A stretch of 10,981 nucleotides of DNA, taken from Rhodospirillaceae bacterium TMED167. GTDB taxonomy: Bacteria > Pseudomonadota > Alphaproteobacteria > Rhodospirillales_A > UBA2165. Below the pieces are notes generated by a model. The model was not told the DNA's origin. It ran no database searches and saw only the letters and a program-made list of their open reading frames with translations. The stretch is from NCBI GenBank assembly GCA_002170915.1, contig NHHQ01000111.1, forward strand, positions 15,842 to 26,822, given 5' to 3'. Shown here one piece after another: positions 1-6,271 of the stretch (the stretch's first letter is position 1; each line of letters opens with the position of its first letter). The position numbers and the translations under genes are program-made.

Positions 1-225
1 CGGGACCTGCTCGTGGACCAGGGGGACGGTGATGAGTTCCTCAGCCTCCTGCAGCCAGAGAAATTGGCGGATGCTATCGCGAAGGCCGGTGTCGACGGTA
101 CCGTCCGTCTGCAGCCGGGCTACGACCACTCCTACTACTTCGTCTCCACCTTCATCCCCGACCACTTCGCATGGCACGCGGAGAAGCTGGCGTCGGGCTG
201 TCGAGGTCTCCATGCGCGTTCGTGA
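1..225 (+). CDS. fghA: S-formylglutathione hydrolase, C-terminal fragment (5' end outside window)
   Basis: This is the last 74 codons of an alpha/beta-hydrolase. The frame is open from the first base (R-D-L-L-V-D-Q-G) and stops with TGA at 223-225. The segment LVDQGDGDEF, then LQPEKL, then QPGYDHSYYFVSTFIPDHFAWHAEKL, matches the C-terminus of the esterase D / S-formylglutathione hydrolase family. The His in GYDHSYYF is the catalytic-triad His of that family; the nucleophile Ser and the Asp lie outside the window. The family hydrolyses S-formylglutathione to formate and glutathione in the cytoplasm, as the last step of glutathione-dependent formaldehyde detoxification. The C-terminal tail after HAEKL (ASGCRGLHARS) is slightly longer than I would expect. 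The usual partner, a class III alcohol dehydrogenase, would have to lie to the left and cannot be seen. Confidence 0.88.
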   Translation, partial: RDLLVDQGDGDEFLSLLQPEKLADAIAKAGVDGTVRLQPGYDHSYYFVSTFIPDHFAWHAEKLASGCRGLHARS

Positions 226-293
226 GCATTTCGGAATTGCCACCTCGAAAGCGCCTCTGTAGGGTCTGCGGCACTTAAACACGGGGGGACTCC

Positions 294-1220
294 ATGGATT
301 TCGCGGCGTTTGACTGGACCTTATATTGGTTCATGTTCCCGGTGGCCATTTTGGTGGCGACCTCGGCCATGCTGTCCGGCATCGGCGGCGCGGCGATCTT
401 TGCGCCGATCTTTTTGATCATCTTTCCGCTTTTGGGCACGGAGTACCCCCTGGGCAGCCTAGCCGCCGCCATCGGTGTAGCGCTGTTCACGGAGGTCTTC
501 GGATTTTCGTCGGGCTTTGTGGGCTACTACCGCAAGGGCCTCATTGATTTCAAAAGCGCCATACCCTTTATCATCGTAGGCGTGCCCATCGGGATCATCG
601 GCGCGCTTATGCTCAACGCGCTCAGTGAATACGAAGAGGCGCTCCGGGCGGCCTACGGCATTCTCATGCTGGTGCTCTTCTTTGTCATCATCAAGGTGCA
701 TGAGTCCAAGGAAGTTATGGCCAAAGCCCAAGCTGAATCCGCAGGGAGGGTCGCTGAAGAAGACGACACCCGCGAGACCCGTACCATCACTGGCCGGGAC
801 GGTGCCACCTACACCTACAAGGCCCCTCGGCAAGGCAAGGGAGCGGCGGCCACCGGGCTGGGCGCGTTCCTCACAGGTCTCCTGGGCGTCGGCATCGGCG
901 AGGTGGTCATGCCGCAACTGGTGAAATCTAATAAGGTTCCCATTCCCGTCGCGGCCGCCACGTCGGTCTTCACCGTGATCGTCGTCGTCGCTTCCGCCTC
1001 CTTCACTCAGATCTCCACCCTGATCGCCCAAGGCGGCGTCAATGCGGTGCCGTGGAATGTGGTGGTCTACACTATCCCCGCAGTCATCATCGGCGGCCAG
1101 ATCGGCCCGCGGCTCCAGGGCAAGGTCAAGCAACGTACCATGGAAAAAGCCATCGCGTATCTGTTCCTGGTGATTGGTGTCGCCATGACCTGGATCGCCG
1201 TGCGGAACATGTTTTTTTAA
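294..1220 (+). CDS. TauE/SafE-family sulfite exporter-like membrane permease
   Basis: This 308-residue polytopic inner-membrane protein belongs to the TauE/SafE (DUF81) family. Its members are proposed to export sulfite, sulfoacetate or other small organic anions; the substrate here cannot be read from sequence. The family's two-fold repeat is visible: a glycine-rich motif after the first helix (SGIGGAAIFAPIF, residues 28-40) is echoed at about 195-209 (GLLGVGIGEVVMPQLV). Hydrophobic segments lie near 13-30, 35-48, 52-70, 88-110, 118-134, 185-205, 217-245, 256-270 and 286-303. Between the halves is a charged soluble insert (about 135-184), rich in Glu, Asp and Arg and including TITGRDGATYTYKAPRQGKG. 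The ATG at 294 follows a G-run (GGGGGA, 284-289) that can serve as ribosome binding site. The gene starts 68 bases after the formylglutathione hydrolase stop, so co-transcription is possible. No clear terminator follows. Confidence 0.9.
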   Translation: MDFAAFDWTLYWFMFPVAILVATSAMLSGIGGAAIFAPIFLIIFPLLGTEYPLGSLAAAIGVALFTEVFGFSSGFVGYYRKGLIDFKSAIPFIIVGVPIGIIGALMLNALSEYEEALRAAYGILMLVLFFVIIKVHESKEVMAKAQAESAGRVAEEDDTRETRTITGRDGATYTYKAPRQGKGAAATGLGAFLTGLLGVGIGEVVMPQLVKSNKVPIPVAAATSVFTVIVVVASASFTQISTLIAQGGVNAVPWNVVVYTIPAVIIGGQIGPRLQGKVKQRTMEKAIAYLFLVIGVAMTWIAVRNMFF

Positions 1221-1347
1221 TTTCCTTCTTATTGATTGCCTTCAATCGACGGGCGTTGCACCGGTCCCAGAAATCTCTTTTGGGGCCCGCGACATTTGGT
1301 GCGGGGCACGCTTGTGAGCTCGGGCCTTGCCCGCCCCATTGGATCAG

Positions 1348-1371
1348 ACAGACCGATACTGTCGGTCATGT
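1348..1371. promoter_or_regulatory. Palindrome ACA-GACCGA-TACTG-TCGGTC-A-TGT, operator-like
   Basis: The core GACCGA (1351-1356) and TCGGTC (1362-1367) are perfect inverted arms around a 5-base centre. The symmetry extends outward to ACA (1348-1350) and TGT (1369-1371) if one unpaired A is allowed. Dyads of this size and composition are typical of TetR-family operators, but no TetR gene is in the window and the site lies between two gene 3' ends. It could equally be an RNA hairpin. The dyad is seen; any function is inference. Confidence 0.3.
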
Positions 1372-1383
1372 TTTGAGGTTGGG

Positions 1384-1473
1384 CTGAGGGCGCGCGCGTA
1401 GCGCGTACCCGCGACTGCGGGCCGCCGTCCTTGCGGCGAGCCAAGCGGCGGAGCAGCGCCCGGCGCCTGAGGG
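1384..1473. repeat. Tandem GC-rich hairpin array flanked by CTGAGGG direct repeats
   Basis: Consecutive stem-loops are visible: CGCGC-gta-GCGCG (1393-1405), CCCGC-gact-GCGGG (1408-1421), CGCCG-tccttg-CGGCG (1423-1438), and a GCGC-ccg-GCGC dyad (1456-1466). The array is bracketed by CTGAGGG at 1384-1390 and again at 1467-1473. This resembles a REP-type or other small palindromic element, and the 7-base repeat could be a target-site duplication. A chance 7-mer match in GC-rich DNA cannot be excluded. Whether copies exist elsewhere in the genome cannot be judged from this window. Confidence 0.4.
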
Positions 1474-1485
1474 AACAACAGAGAC

Positions 1486-2121
1486 TCACACTATATTAAA
1501 TTTACTGCACGCGATGGAGCAGTGGCCGTAGGCGTTGTTGAACTCCAGCTCGACCACTTTGCGGATGTCTTCGTAAACGGGTTTTAGAGCCTCGTTTTTG
1601 CCGAAGGCGTTCTCCAGGATCATGTTGGCGAGTTTGCGGCCAAGGCCGCGGTTGAGGGGGTCTTCTTTGCTCTCCGGGTCATTTGCCATGGTTGTGTTGA
1701 AGACTTCGTTGTCGTTGAAATCCCTATCCGCCCGGATGGTCTCCGGGATCAGCTTGAGCGCCGTCGAGATAAAGGTCTGGAGCCCGCGCTCCCCGGCCTC
1801 GTAGTCCATCTCGTTATAGAAGGCCTTACGCACATGATCGAGCCGCGGTTGGTCCTGCATGCTGAAGAACATGAGTTCTGCTAGCCCGATCACCCAGGTT
1901 ATTTTAAACCGCGAGATTTCGTCCGGCGGTAGGGCGTGGAAATCAAACCCGCCGTCCAGCGTCCGGGTGCGGTTGTAGACCCGGCTCAACGCCATATCAC
2001 AGAGGTCATCGAACAGCTCGACCATGCCGTCAACCATGGTATCCGCATCCGTGTCGATGCGTCCGCCATAGGTGATGGTGTGGATGTCGTGTTTATCGGG
2101 GTCTGGGTTTGTCTCGGTCAC
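1486..2121 (-). CDS. Unrecognised 211-residue cytoplasmic protein
   Basis: I do not recognise this family. The start is GTG at 2121 (V-T-E-T-N-P-D), and the upstream bases show no good Shine-Dalgarno, only a GTA/TAG triplet run. The protein is acidic, lacks a signal peptide and membrane helices, and appears largely alpha-helical. Visible blocks are an Asp-rich N-terminus (residues 1-30), an amphipathic stretch MVDGMVELFDDLCDMALSR, an aromatic/hydrophobic stretch ITWVIGLAELMFFSM near the middle, and a C-terminal helix region rich in Asn and Glu ending NAYGHCSIACSKFNIV. Two Cys in that tail (HCSIAC) could bind metal or form a disulfide, but no known motif is complete. It is transcribed from the same strand as tRNA-Gly 37 bases upstream and runs convergent to the permease. 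The long intact frame, at a composition similar to its neighbours, supports a real gene. Confidence 0.75.
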   Translation of the reverse strand: MTETNPDPDKHDIHTITYGGRIDTDADTMVDGMVELFDDLCDMALSRVYNRTRTLDGGFDFHALPPDEISRFKITWVIGLAELMFFSMQDQPRLDHVRKAFYNEMDYEAGERGLQTFISTALKLIPETIRADRDFNDNEVFNTTMANDPESKEDPLNRGLGRKLANMILENAFGKNEALKPVYEDIRKVVELEFNNAYGHCSIACSKFNIV

Positions 2122-2158
2122 GCTACTACTACTTCTACTCTGGCCGGCTCAAAATGAT

Positions 2159-2232
2159 TGGAGCGGGCGAAGGGAATCGAACCCTCGTTTAAAGCTTGGG
2201 AAGCTTTCGTTCTACCATTGAACTACGCCCGC
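2159..2232 (-). tRNA. tRNA-Gly (anticodon CCC)
   Basis: Read on the - strand this is a complete 74-base tRNA with encoded CCA. The acceptor stem GCGGGCG pairs with CGCCCGC, followed by discriminator T and CCA (2159-2161). The D arm contains TTCAATGGTAGAAC. The anticodon stem AAAGC/GCTTT encloses the loop TTCCCAA, so the anticodon is CCC, reading GGG. The T arm is GAGGG-TTCGATT-CCCTT. The sequence is very close to the well-known enterobacterial glyU tRNA-Gly(CCC), differing mainly in the anticodon stem. No second copy of its 3' end was seen in the window, so there is no sign of an element integrated here. Confidence 0.97.
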
Positions 2233-2241
2233 GCTGATGGG

Positions 2242-2247
2242 TGTATA
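2242..2247 (-). promoter_or_regulatory. Possible -10 box for tRNA-Gly
   Basis: On the - strand the hexamer TATACA (4 of 6 to TATAAT, preceded by GC) ends 9 bases before the mature tRNA 5' end. That is the spacing expected for a tRNA promoter with a very short leader. The -35 region at the expected distance is poor (TGCGAA), so the call is tentative. Confidence 0.3.
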
Positions 2248-2322
2248 GCACAAGAGTTTTCTGTTTCGCACCCCCTGGTATTTAAGGGCCCCTCATCGGA
2301 CGTGTCACGCTCTGCCTTCAAT

Positions 2323-2349
2323 TTGCCTAATTTTTTTCACGCCTATGCT
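2323..2349 (+). promoter_or_regulatory. Possible sigma-70-type promoter for the OmpA-domain lipoprotein
   Basis: TTGCCT (2323-2328) and TATGCT (2344-2349) each match 4 of 6 consensus positions. The spacer is 15 bases, short of the usual 16-18, and contains a T-run. The site lies about 70 bases before the ATG at 2418. A small dyad CGTG-T-CACG (2301-2309) sits just upstream. Confidence 0.3.
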
Positions 2350-2404
2350 TCATTTGGCCCGGAGAGCGCCACAGTCTCCCTCTAACGTCTTGCCCGAATT
2401 CACC

Positions 2405-2412
2405 TGAGGAGG
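2405..2412 (+). promoter_or_regulatory. Strong Shine-Dalgarno of the OmpA-domain lipoprotein
   Basis: TGAGGAGG ends 5 bases before ATG 2418. It is the best ribosome binding site in the window and fixes the start. It suggests high translation, as expected for an abundant envelope lipoprotein. Confidence 0.75.
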
Positions 2413-2417
2413 ACAAC

Positions 2418-3329
2418 ATGCGATATCTGAAATCTCCCTTATTGTTGACAGCGGTAATGCTACTTGTGTCCGCCTGTGGGGCCACGTTTGACTATGATAG
2501 TCTTGAATCGAAGAAGATCACCGGGACACGCTTTTCGGATCAGTTGGCGCGCGCCTATCAATCTTTTGCCCTTTCCGAGGCCCACGACATGAACGATTGG
2601 ATTGACGCTGCTCATTTCGGTAGCAAATCGTTGGCGGCGCTCAAGCAGGAGCTCGTATCGCCTGAACACGTCGAAGACTGGTGGATTCGGGGGGAGGCGC
2701 GCGAGCTATTGATGCGAGAACGCTTGCGGCTCACCTCTCTTCTTGGACCGGAGGTCCAGCGCCAAAGCCCGAAGGCCGCGGCAATGGCACAAGCAGGCTT
2801 CGACTGCTGGGTGGAGCAGCAGGAGGAAAATTGGCAGTACGACCATATTGAAGCCTGTCGGACCCAGTATTTTACCGCCGTCGCTCAACTTGAGCGGCAG
2901 CTTGGGCTCATCCAAGCAGATTCGGCGGCGCGCCAAGTAATGCCAGTGATGCAGATCGGTGCGCCGTTTCCCCGCCGTCGAGCACACCGCGAGGTCATAC
3001 TTTCCTTCGATTTTGATAGCGCACGGATTTCCGGGGCTGGAAATTTAAAAATCTTTGAAATTGTTGAGATGTATGAGCAAGGGTTGCCAGTCACGATTGT
3101 GGTGAGTGGACATGCCGACCGCGCCGGGCCCGCCACTTATAATGAAACGTTGTCACAGCGCCGGGCTGAGACTGTTCGTAAAAAGCTGATCGAAGCGGGC
3201 GTACCGGTTCAACTGATAACGGCGATCTTCCATGGAGAACGGCGGCCCCTGATTGAGACAGAGAACGGTGTGCGCGAACCTCTCAATCGGCGGGTGAAAA
3301 TCACCCTTGATCACGCGAAATCACTTTAA
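2418..3329 (+). CDS. OmpA-family outer-membrane lipoprotein with uncharacterised N-terminal domain
   Basis: This 303-residue protein has a lipoprotein signal peptide (hydrophobic 7-17, lipobox LVSAC with Cys20) and is predicted to be lipid-anchored and to face the periplasm. Residues about 192-299 form an OmpA-like peptidoglycan-binding domain: ILSFDFDSA, then GHADRAGPATYNETLSQRRAETV, then a final LNRRVKI. Asp234 and Arg249 are 15 residues apart, the same spacing as the diaminopimelate-binding Asp/Arg pair of OmpA, so binding to meso-DAP peptidoglycan is likely. The first 180 mature residues are not a known domain to me. They are helical, Trp-rich, and carry the core FDCWVEQQEENWQ with Cys130 and a second Cys at 147, a possible disulfide. 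I recall this core from similar proteins of Rhodospirillales, without a known function. It may tether outer membrane to cell wall, as Pal does, but it is longer than Pal and no tol genes are nearby. It is probably monocistronic. Confidence 0.9.
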   Translation: MRYLKSPLLLTAVMLLVSACGATFDYDSLESKKITGTRFSDQLARAYQSFALSEAHDMNDWIDAAHFGSKSLAALKQELVSPEHVEDWWIRGEARELLMRERLRLTSLLGPEVQRQSPKAAAMAQAGFDCWVEQQEENWQYDHIEACRTQYFTAVAQLERQLGLIQADSAARQVMPVMQIGAPFPRRRAHREVILSFDFDSARISGAGNLKIFEIVEMYEQGLPVTIVVSGHADRAGPATYNETLSQRRAETVRKKLIEAGVPVQLITAIFHGERRPLIETENGVREPLNRRVKITLDHAKSL

Positions 3330-3458
3330 TCCGGGCCTTCGTACGGGGTCGGAGAGCTTACCTCCGCGCTTATAGACGTTGGATAATTTTGAGTTCTCTG
3401 GCCCCGATTTTGATGCTAGTTTGTCGAAGACGCCCACAGACAAGAGCATTTCAGCTTT

Positions 3459-3851
3459 ATGTATTCCGAGACTACGAAAGAAATTAGAATTTCCGTTGAT
3501 ACGACCTTCGTCGAGGAACAATCCGAGCCGGATGATTTCCATTTCGTGTGGGCCTATCATATCCGTATCGAGAACGAGGGTGGAGAGACTGTTCAGTTGC
3601 TTCGCCGGCATTGGCATATTACGGATTCCCAGGGCCGGGTCCACGAGGTGCGCGGCGACGGCGTGGTTGGCGAACAGCCTGTCCTCGAACCGGGAGAAGC
3701 ATTTGAATATACGAGTGGCACACCTCTCTCGACACCGTCGGGCTTCATGGTCGGCTCCTATCAGATGGTGACGGGGGAAGGGAGCCATTTTAGCGTGCCA
3801 ATTCCCGCTTTTTCCTTGGATTCACCCCATGATATCAGCCTCGTTAATTGA
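3459..3851 (+). CDS. apaG: ApaG-domain protein
   Basis: This 130-residue protein is essentially only an ApaG domain, a fibronectin-III-like beta-sandwich. Diagnostic blocks are FVWAYHIRIENEG (about 28-40), ETVQLLRRHWHITDSQGRV, VRGDGVVGEQPVLEPGEAFEYTSGTPL and PSGFMVGSYQM, ending IPAFSLDSP. Length and ends match full-length alphaproteobacterial ApaG, supporting the ATG at 3459, although no strong ribosome binding site precedes it. In Salmonella, apaG (corD) mutations affect cobalt resistance and magnesium efflux; the biochemical activity is unsettled, and the domain also occurs in some eukaryotic F-box proteins. The 129 bases before it (3330-3458) hold only a weak CGGAG/CTCCG stem (3350-3366) and no clear terminator, so transcription may continue from the lipoprotein gene. 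Confidence 0.94.
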   Translation: MYSETTKEIRISVDTTFVEEQSEPDDFHFVWAYHIRIENEGGETVQLLRRHWHITDSQGRVHEVRGDGVVGEQPVLEPGEAFEYTSGTPLSTPSGFMVGSYQMVTGEGSHFSVPIPAFSLDSPHDISLVN

Positions 3852-4078
3852 AGCTGCCGCCTGGGCTTGATTTGTTTGGCAAGGAAAAGGCCCCATGCTT
3901 TAAGAAATAATTATTCGAGAATTATAAAAACATCGTGGTTATAAGGATTCATCTAAATTAACCTTATGGCACTGGCGGAATCGAGAATTAATACTATCTA
4001 TCAGAGTTATAGTGGCATAGCGCGGCATACGGTAAAGGTCTTTCCTAATACCGTTCTCATACAGAAAGGAAGCGTAGA
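3852..4078 (+). promoter_or_regulatory. AT-rich leader upstream of folE, with two dyads
   Basis: This 227-base gap is clearly more AT-rich than its surroundings and probably holds the folE promoter. One dyad has arms ATAATT and AATTAT around TTCGAGAA (about 3907-3925). A second has ATAAGG (3941-3946) and CCTTAT (3962-3967) 15 bases apart. TATAAG (3940-3945) is a good -10-like hexamer, but no -35 stands out. AAAGGA (4065-4070), 8 bases before the GTG, is the likely folE ribosome binding site. I recognise no riboswitch consensus. Confidence 0.4.
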
Positions 4079-4699
4079 GTGGATACGGTGACGACCGATA
4101 TGGATAGCCTCAAAGTTGAGCGCCCTAGCCAAGATGAGGCTGAAGAGGCGGTCAGGACCCTCATCAAGTGGGCGGGAGACGATCCCAATCGGGAAGGGCT
4201 CATCGGCACGCCGCACCGTGTGGCGAAGGCCTATGAGGAGTTTTTCGCTGGATATAACGAGGATCCGGTATCCGTACTCGGCGCGACTTTTGAAGAAACG
4301 GGTAGTTATGACGATGTCGTTATATTGAGAGACATCCGACTGGAATCCCATTGCGAACATCACATCGTACCTATTATTGGCAAGGTCCATATTGGTTATC
4401 TACCAAACGGTCGTGTGGTTGGTATTTCAAAGCTCGCGCGACTTATTGAAGTATTTGCTAAACGCATGCAAATTCAGGAGACCCTAACAGCCCAAATCGC
4501 GGACACTATCGCGGACGTTCTTGAACCGCATGGGGTGGCGGTCGTTATAGAGGCAGCACATCAGTGCATGACCACACGGGGCATCCGAAAGCCGGGCGTT
4601 AGTATGGTCACGAGTCGGATGCTCGGTGTCTTCAGGGATGACTCCAATACCCGGCGAGAGTTTTTGTCCATGATTGGGAAGCCCAGCAATTCTGGATAA
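4079..4699 (+). CDS. folE: GTP cyclohydrolase I (type IA)
   Basis: This cytoplasmic enzyme converts GTP to 7,8-dihydroneopterin triphosphate, the entry step to folate and, in many bacteria, to the queuosine precursor. The 206 residues cover the whole fold. Family hallmarks are [22 protein letters not shown] (about 38-59), the zinc motif SHCEHHIVP with Cys92 and His95, [21 protein letters not shown], and [13 protein letters not shown] with Cys163. Cys92, His95 and Cys163 correspond to E. coli zinc ligands 110, 113 and 181, all offset by 18, so the zinc-dependent FolE1 site is complete. GTG 4079 is chosen as start because AAAGGA lies 8 bases upstream; a GTG at 4088 and an ATG at 4100 are in-frame alternatives. 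The downstream gene trkH is 104 bases away across a possible terminator, so folE is probably a single-gene unit. Confidence 0.97.
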   Translation: MDTVTTDMDSLKVERPSQDEAEEAVRTLIKWAGDDPNREGLIGTPHRVAKAYEEFFAGYNEDPVSVLGATFEETGSYDDVVILRDIRLESHCEHHIVPIIGKVHIGYLPNGRVVGISKLARLIEVFAKRMQIQETLTAQIADTIADVLEPHGVAVVIEAAHQCMTTRGIRKPGVSMVTSRMLGVFRDDSNTRREFLSMIGKPSNSG

Positions 4700-4742
4700 T
4701 CCACGGAATTGTGTGCAGGCGCCGGATGCCGTGAGCGATTTT

Positions 4743-4783
4743 AGAGGGCCGGCCCGAAACCTGCTTTCCCACGGTCCTCTTTG
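4743..4783 (+). terminator. Possible folE terminator hairpin
   Basis: AGAGGGCC (4743-4750) can pair with GGTCCTCT (4773-4780) with one G-T wobble, followed by TTG. The loop of 22 bases is large and contains GGCCC, so alternative pairing is likely, and the T-run is short. It is a weak candidate, positioned correctly between folE and trkH. Confidence 0.3.
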
Positions 4784-4803
4784 TCTGCTAGCATTTTGAC
4801 GCT

Positions 4804-6252
4804 GTGCTAGATTTCAGACCCATATTCCTAGTGCTCGGCTTGCTTTTGTCGATCCTAGCTATTGTCATGCTGGTACCCGGCGTGGTCGATCTTGTCGCGG
4901 GGAATCCTGACTGGCAAATTTTTGCTGTTTCCGGCGCCATGACCCTGTTCATTGGGGTCTCGCTTGCTCTGACAAGCCGAACCGGCCGGGCTAAACTAAA
5001 TGTTCGGCAAGCTTTTGTGCTGACTAGTCTTAGCTGGATAGTGTTGACTGTTTTCGCTGCGCTGCCCTTTGCCTTTTCCCAGTTGAACATGAGTCCGACC
5101 GATGCTTTTTTTGAAGCGATGTCAGGCATCACGACCACTGGAGCGACGGTGATTGTCAATTTGGACGAAGCCCCGCAGGGACTGTTGTTGTGGCGTGCGC
5201 TCCTGCAATGGCTGGGCGGGATCGGGATCATTGTAATGGCGCTGGCCGTGCTGCCCTTACTGCGGGTTGGGGGCATGCAATTGTTCCGCATGGAATCTTC
5301 TGATCAGTCCGAGAAGGCGATGCCGCGTGCAGCGCAGGTTGCAGCTGCTATCGGGATCATCTATCTGGCTCTCACCCTGATCTGGGCTGGTGTTCTATGG
5401 CTTGCAGGGTTAAGTGGCTTTGACGCTATTACCCACGCCATGACGACCATTGCCACCGGCGGGTTCTCGACCCATGACGCGTCCATTGCTCACTTCAATA
5501 GTGCGACCGTGGACGTCGTCATCACTCTTGGTATGTTCATGGGAAGTTTACCTTTCCTTCTGTATCTTTCTGCCGTACAGGGCCGTCCGGGGGCCTTGTT
5601 CCGGGATAGTCAGGTCCAGTGGTTCGTTACCGTCCTGGCGGTTGTGATCGTCCTGGTGGCGGGGTGGCTCTGGATGGACAGCGGGTTGTCTCCGTTACAG
5701 GCCATCCAGCTCTCGTCCTTCAACGTGGTCTCGATCATGACCGGCACGGGCTACGCCACCGCGGGTTTCGACACCTGGGGCAGTTTCGCTGTCCCTATTT
5801 TCTTTTTCATTATGTTCATTGGCGGTTGCGCAGGCTCGACTACCTGCGGCATCAAGGTGTTCCGGTTTCAAGTCCTATATGCGGCGGCGAAAACCCAGTT
5901 TGAAAATCTGGCCCAGCCTCATGGGGTATTTATTCCCTATTACAACCGCAACCCAATTCCCGACGAAGTTATTATGTCCGTACTTAGTTTTTTCTTTGTC
6001 TTTGGGGTTACCTTCGCAGTATTGGCGATGGGCTTGGCTCTGCTGGGCCTGGACTTCTTGACCAGCATATCTGGTGCGGCGTCGGCCATCGCCAATGTTG
6101 GTCCCGGCCTAGGACCTATCATTGGGCCCGAGGGGAACTATGTTTCTCTGCCTGACGCCGCGAAATGGCTTTTGTCTTCCGGTATGTTGCTTGGCCGTCT
6201 GGAACTCTTTACGGTGATGGTCCTGTTCACACGCGCCTTTTGGCGGGCCTAA
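4804..6252 (+). CDS. trkH: Trk/Ktr-type potassium transporter, TrkH membrane subunit
   Basis: This 482-residue inner-membrane protein forms the K+-translocating pore of the Trk system. The four pseudo-repeated pore loops with central Gly residues are all visible: SGITTTGATV (107-116), TIATGGFST (215-223), IMTGTGYATAGF (311-322) and ANVGPGLGP (430-438). The segment GGCAGSTTCGIKVFR (340-354) matches the conserved intramembrane gate loop. The length fits full-size TrkH/TrkG. The start is GTG 4804 (then LDFRPIFLV), which gives the expected N-terminal helix, although no good Shine-Dalgarno is visible. TrkH normally works with the cytoplasmic NAD(H)-binding regulator TrkA, which is not in the window and must be encoded elsewhere. 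argE follows after 19 bases, suggesting a shared transcript. Confidence 0.95.
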   Translation: MLDFRPIFLVLGLLLSILAIVMLVPGVVDLVAGNPDWQIFAVSGAMTLFIGVSLALTSRTGRAKLNVRQAFVLTSLSWIVLTVFAALPFAFSQLNMSPTDAFFEAMSGITTTGATVIVNLDEAPQGLLLWRALLQWLGGIGIIVMALAVLPLLRVGGMQLFRMESSDQSEKAMPRAAQVAAAIGIIYLALTLIWAGVLWLAGLSGFDAITHAMTTIATGGFSTHDASIAHFNSATVDVVITLGMFMGSLPFLLYLSAVQGRPGALFRDSQVQWFVTVLAVVIVLVAGWLWMDSGLSPLQAIQLSSFNVVSIMTGTGYATAGFDTWGSFAVPIFFFIMFIGGCAGSTTCGIKVFRFQVLYAAAKTQFENLAQPHGVFIPYYNRNPIPDEVIMSVLSFFFVFGVTFAVLAMGLALLGLDFLTSISGAASAIANVGPGLGPIIGPEGNYVSLPDAAKWLLSSGMLLGRLELFTVMVLFTRAFWRA

Positions 6253-6271
6253 GGTAAGAAATATCGCGAGC

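Larger units (their letters stand above)
1221..1485. other. Non-coding gap between convergent genes, with several short hairpins
   Basis: These 265 bases separate the permease stop from the stop of the unknown - strand gene. I see no credible gene. Short perfect stems are dense: GATTG/CAATC (1234-1247), CGGGC/GCCCG with loop CTT (1321-1333), GACCGA/TCGGTC with loop TACTG (1351-1367), then a GC-rich array at 1393-1466. None is followed by a convincing T-run on either strand, so none is a textbook intrinsic terminator. The region could still attenuate transcription from both sides, or it could be a dispersed repeat. Confidence 0.55.

Noticed and set aside
459..1133. 224-residue open frame on the - strand
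   Set aside because: Lies entirely inside the TauE-like permease and has a His/Asp/Gly-rich composition typical of an antisense shadow in GC-rich DNA.
1321..1333. CGGGC-CTT-GCCCG as an intrinsic terminator of the permease
   Set aside because: The stem is only 5 bp and no T-run follows. It lies 100 bases past the stop codon.
1229..1489. 86-residue - strand frame across the hairpin region
   Set aside because: Arg/Pro-rich low-complexity translation of the hairpin array, with no ribosome binding site and no recognisable domain. It would also overlap the end of the unknown gene.
2159..2232. tRNA-Gly as an integration site for a mobile element
   Set aside because: No repeat of the tRNA 3' end, no integrase and no composition break consistent with an island was seen on either side.
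2158..2385. 75-residue + strand open frame beginning MERAKGIEPSF
   Set aside because: Its first third is the reverse complement of tRNA-Gly. RAKGIEPS-type peptides are a well-known artefact of translating tRNA genes on the wrong strand.
3321..3788. 155-residue - strand frame opposite apaG
   Set aside because: Antisense to a clear apaG gene, with no family features.
4788..5291. 167-residue - strand frame opposite trkH
   Set aside because: Shadow of the trkH reading frame, Ser/Thr/Arg-rich and without features.
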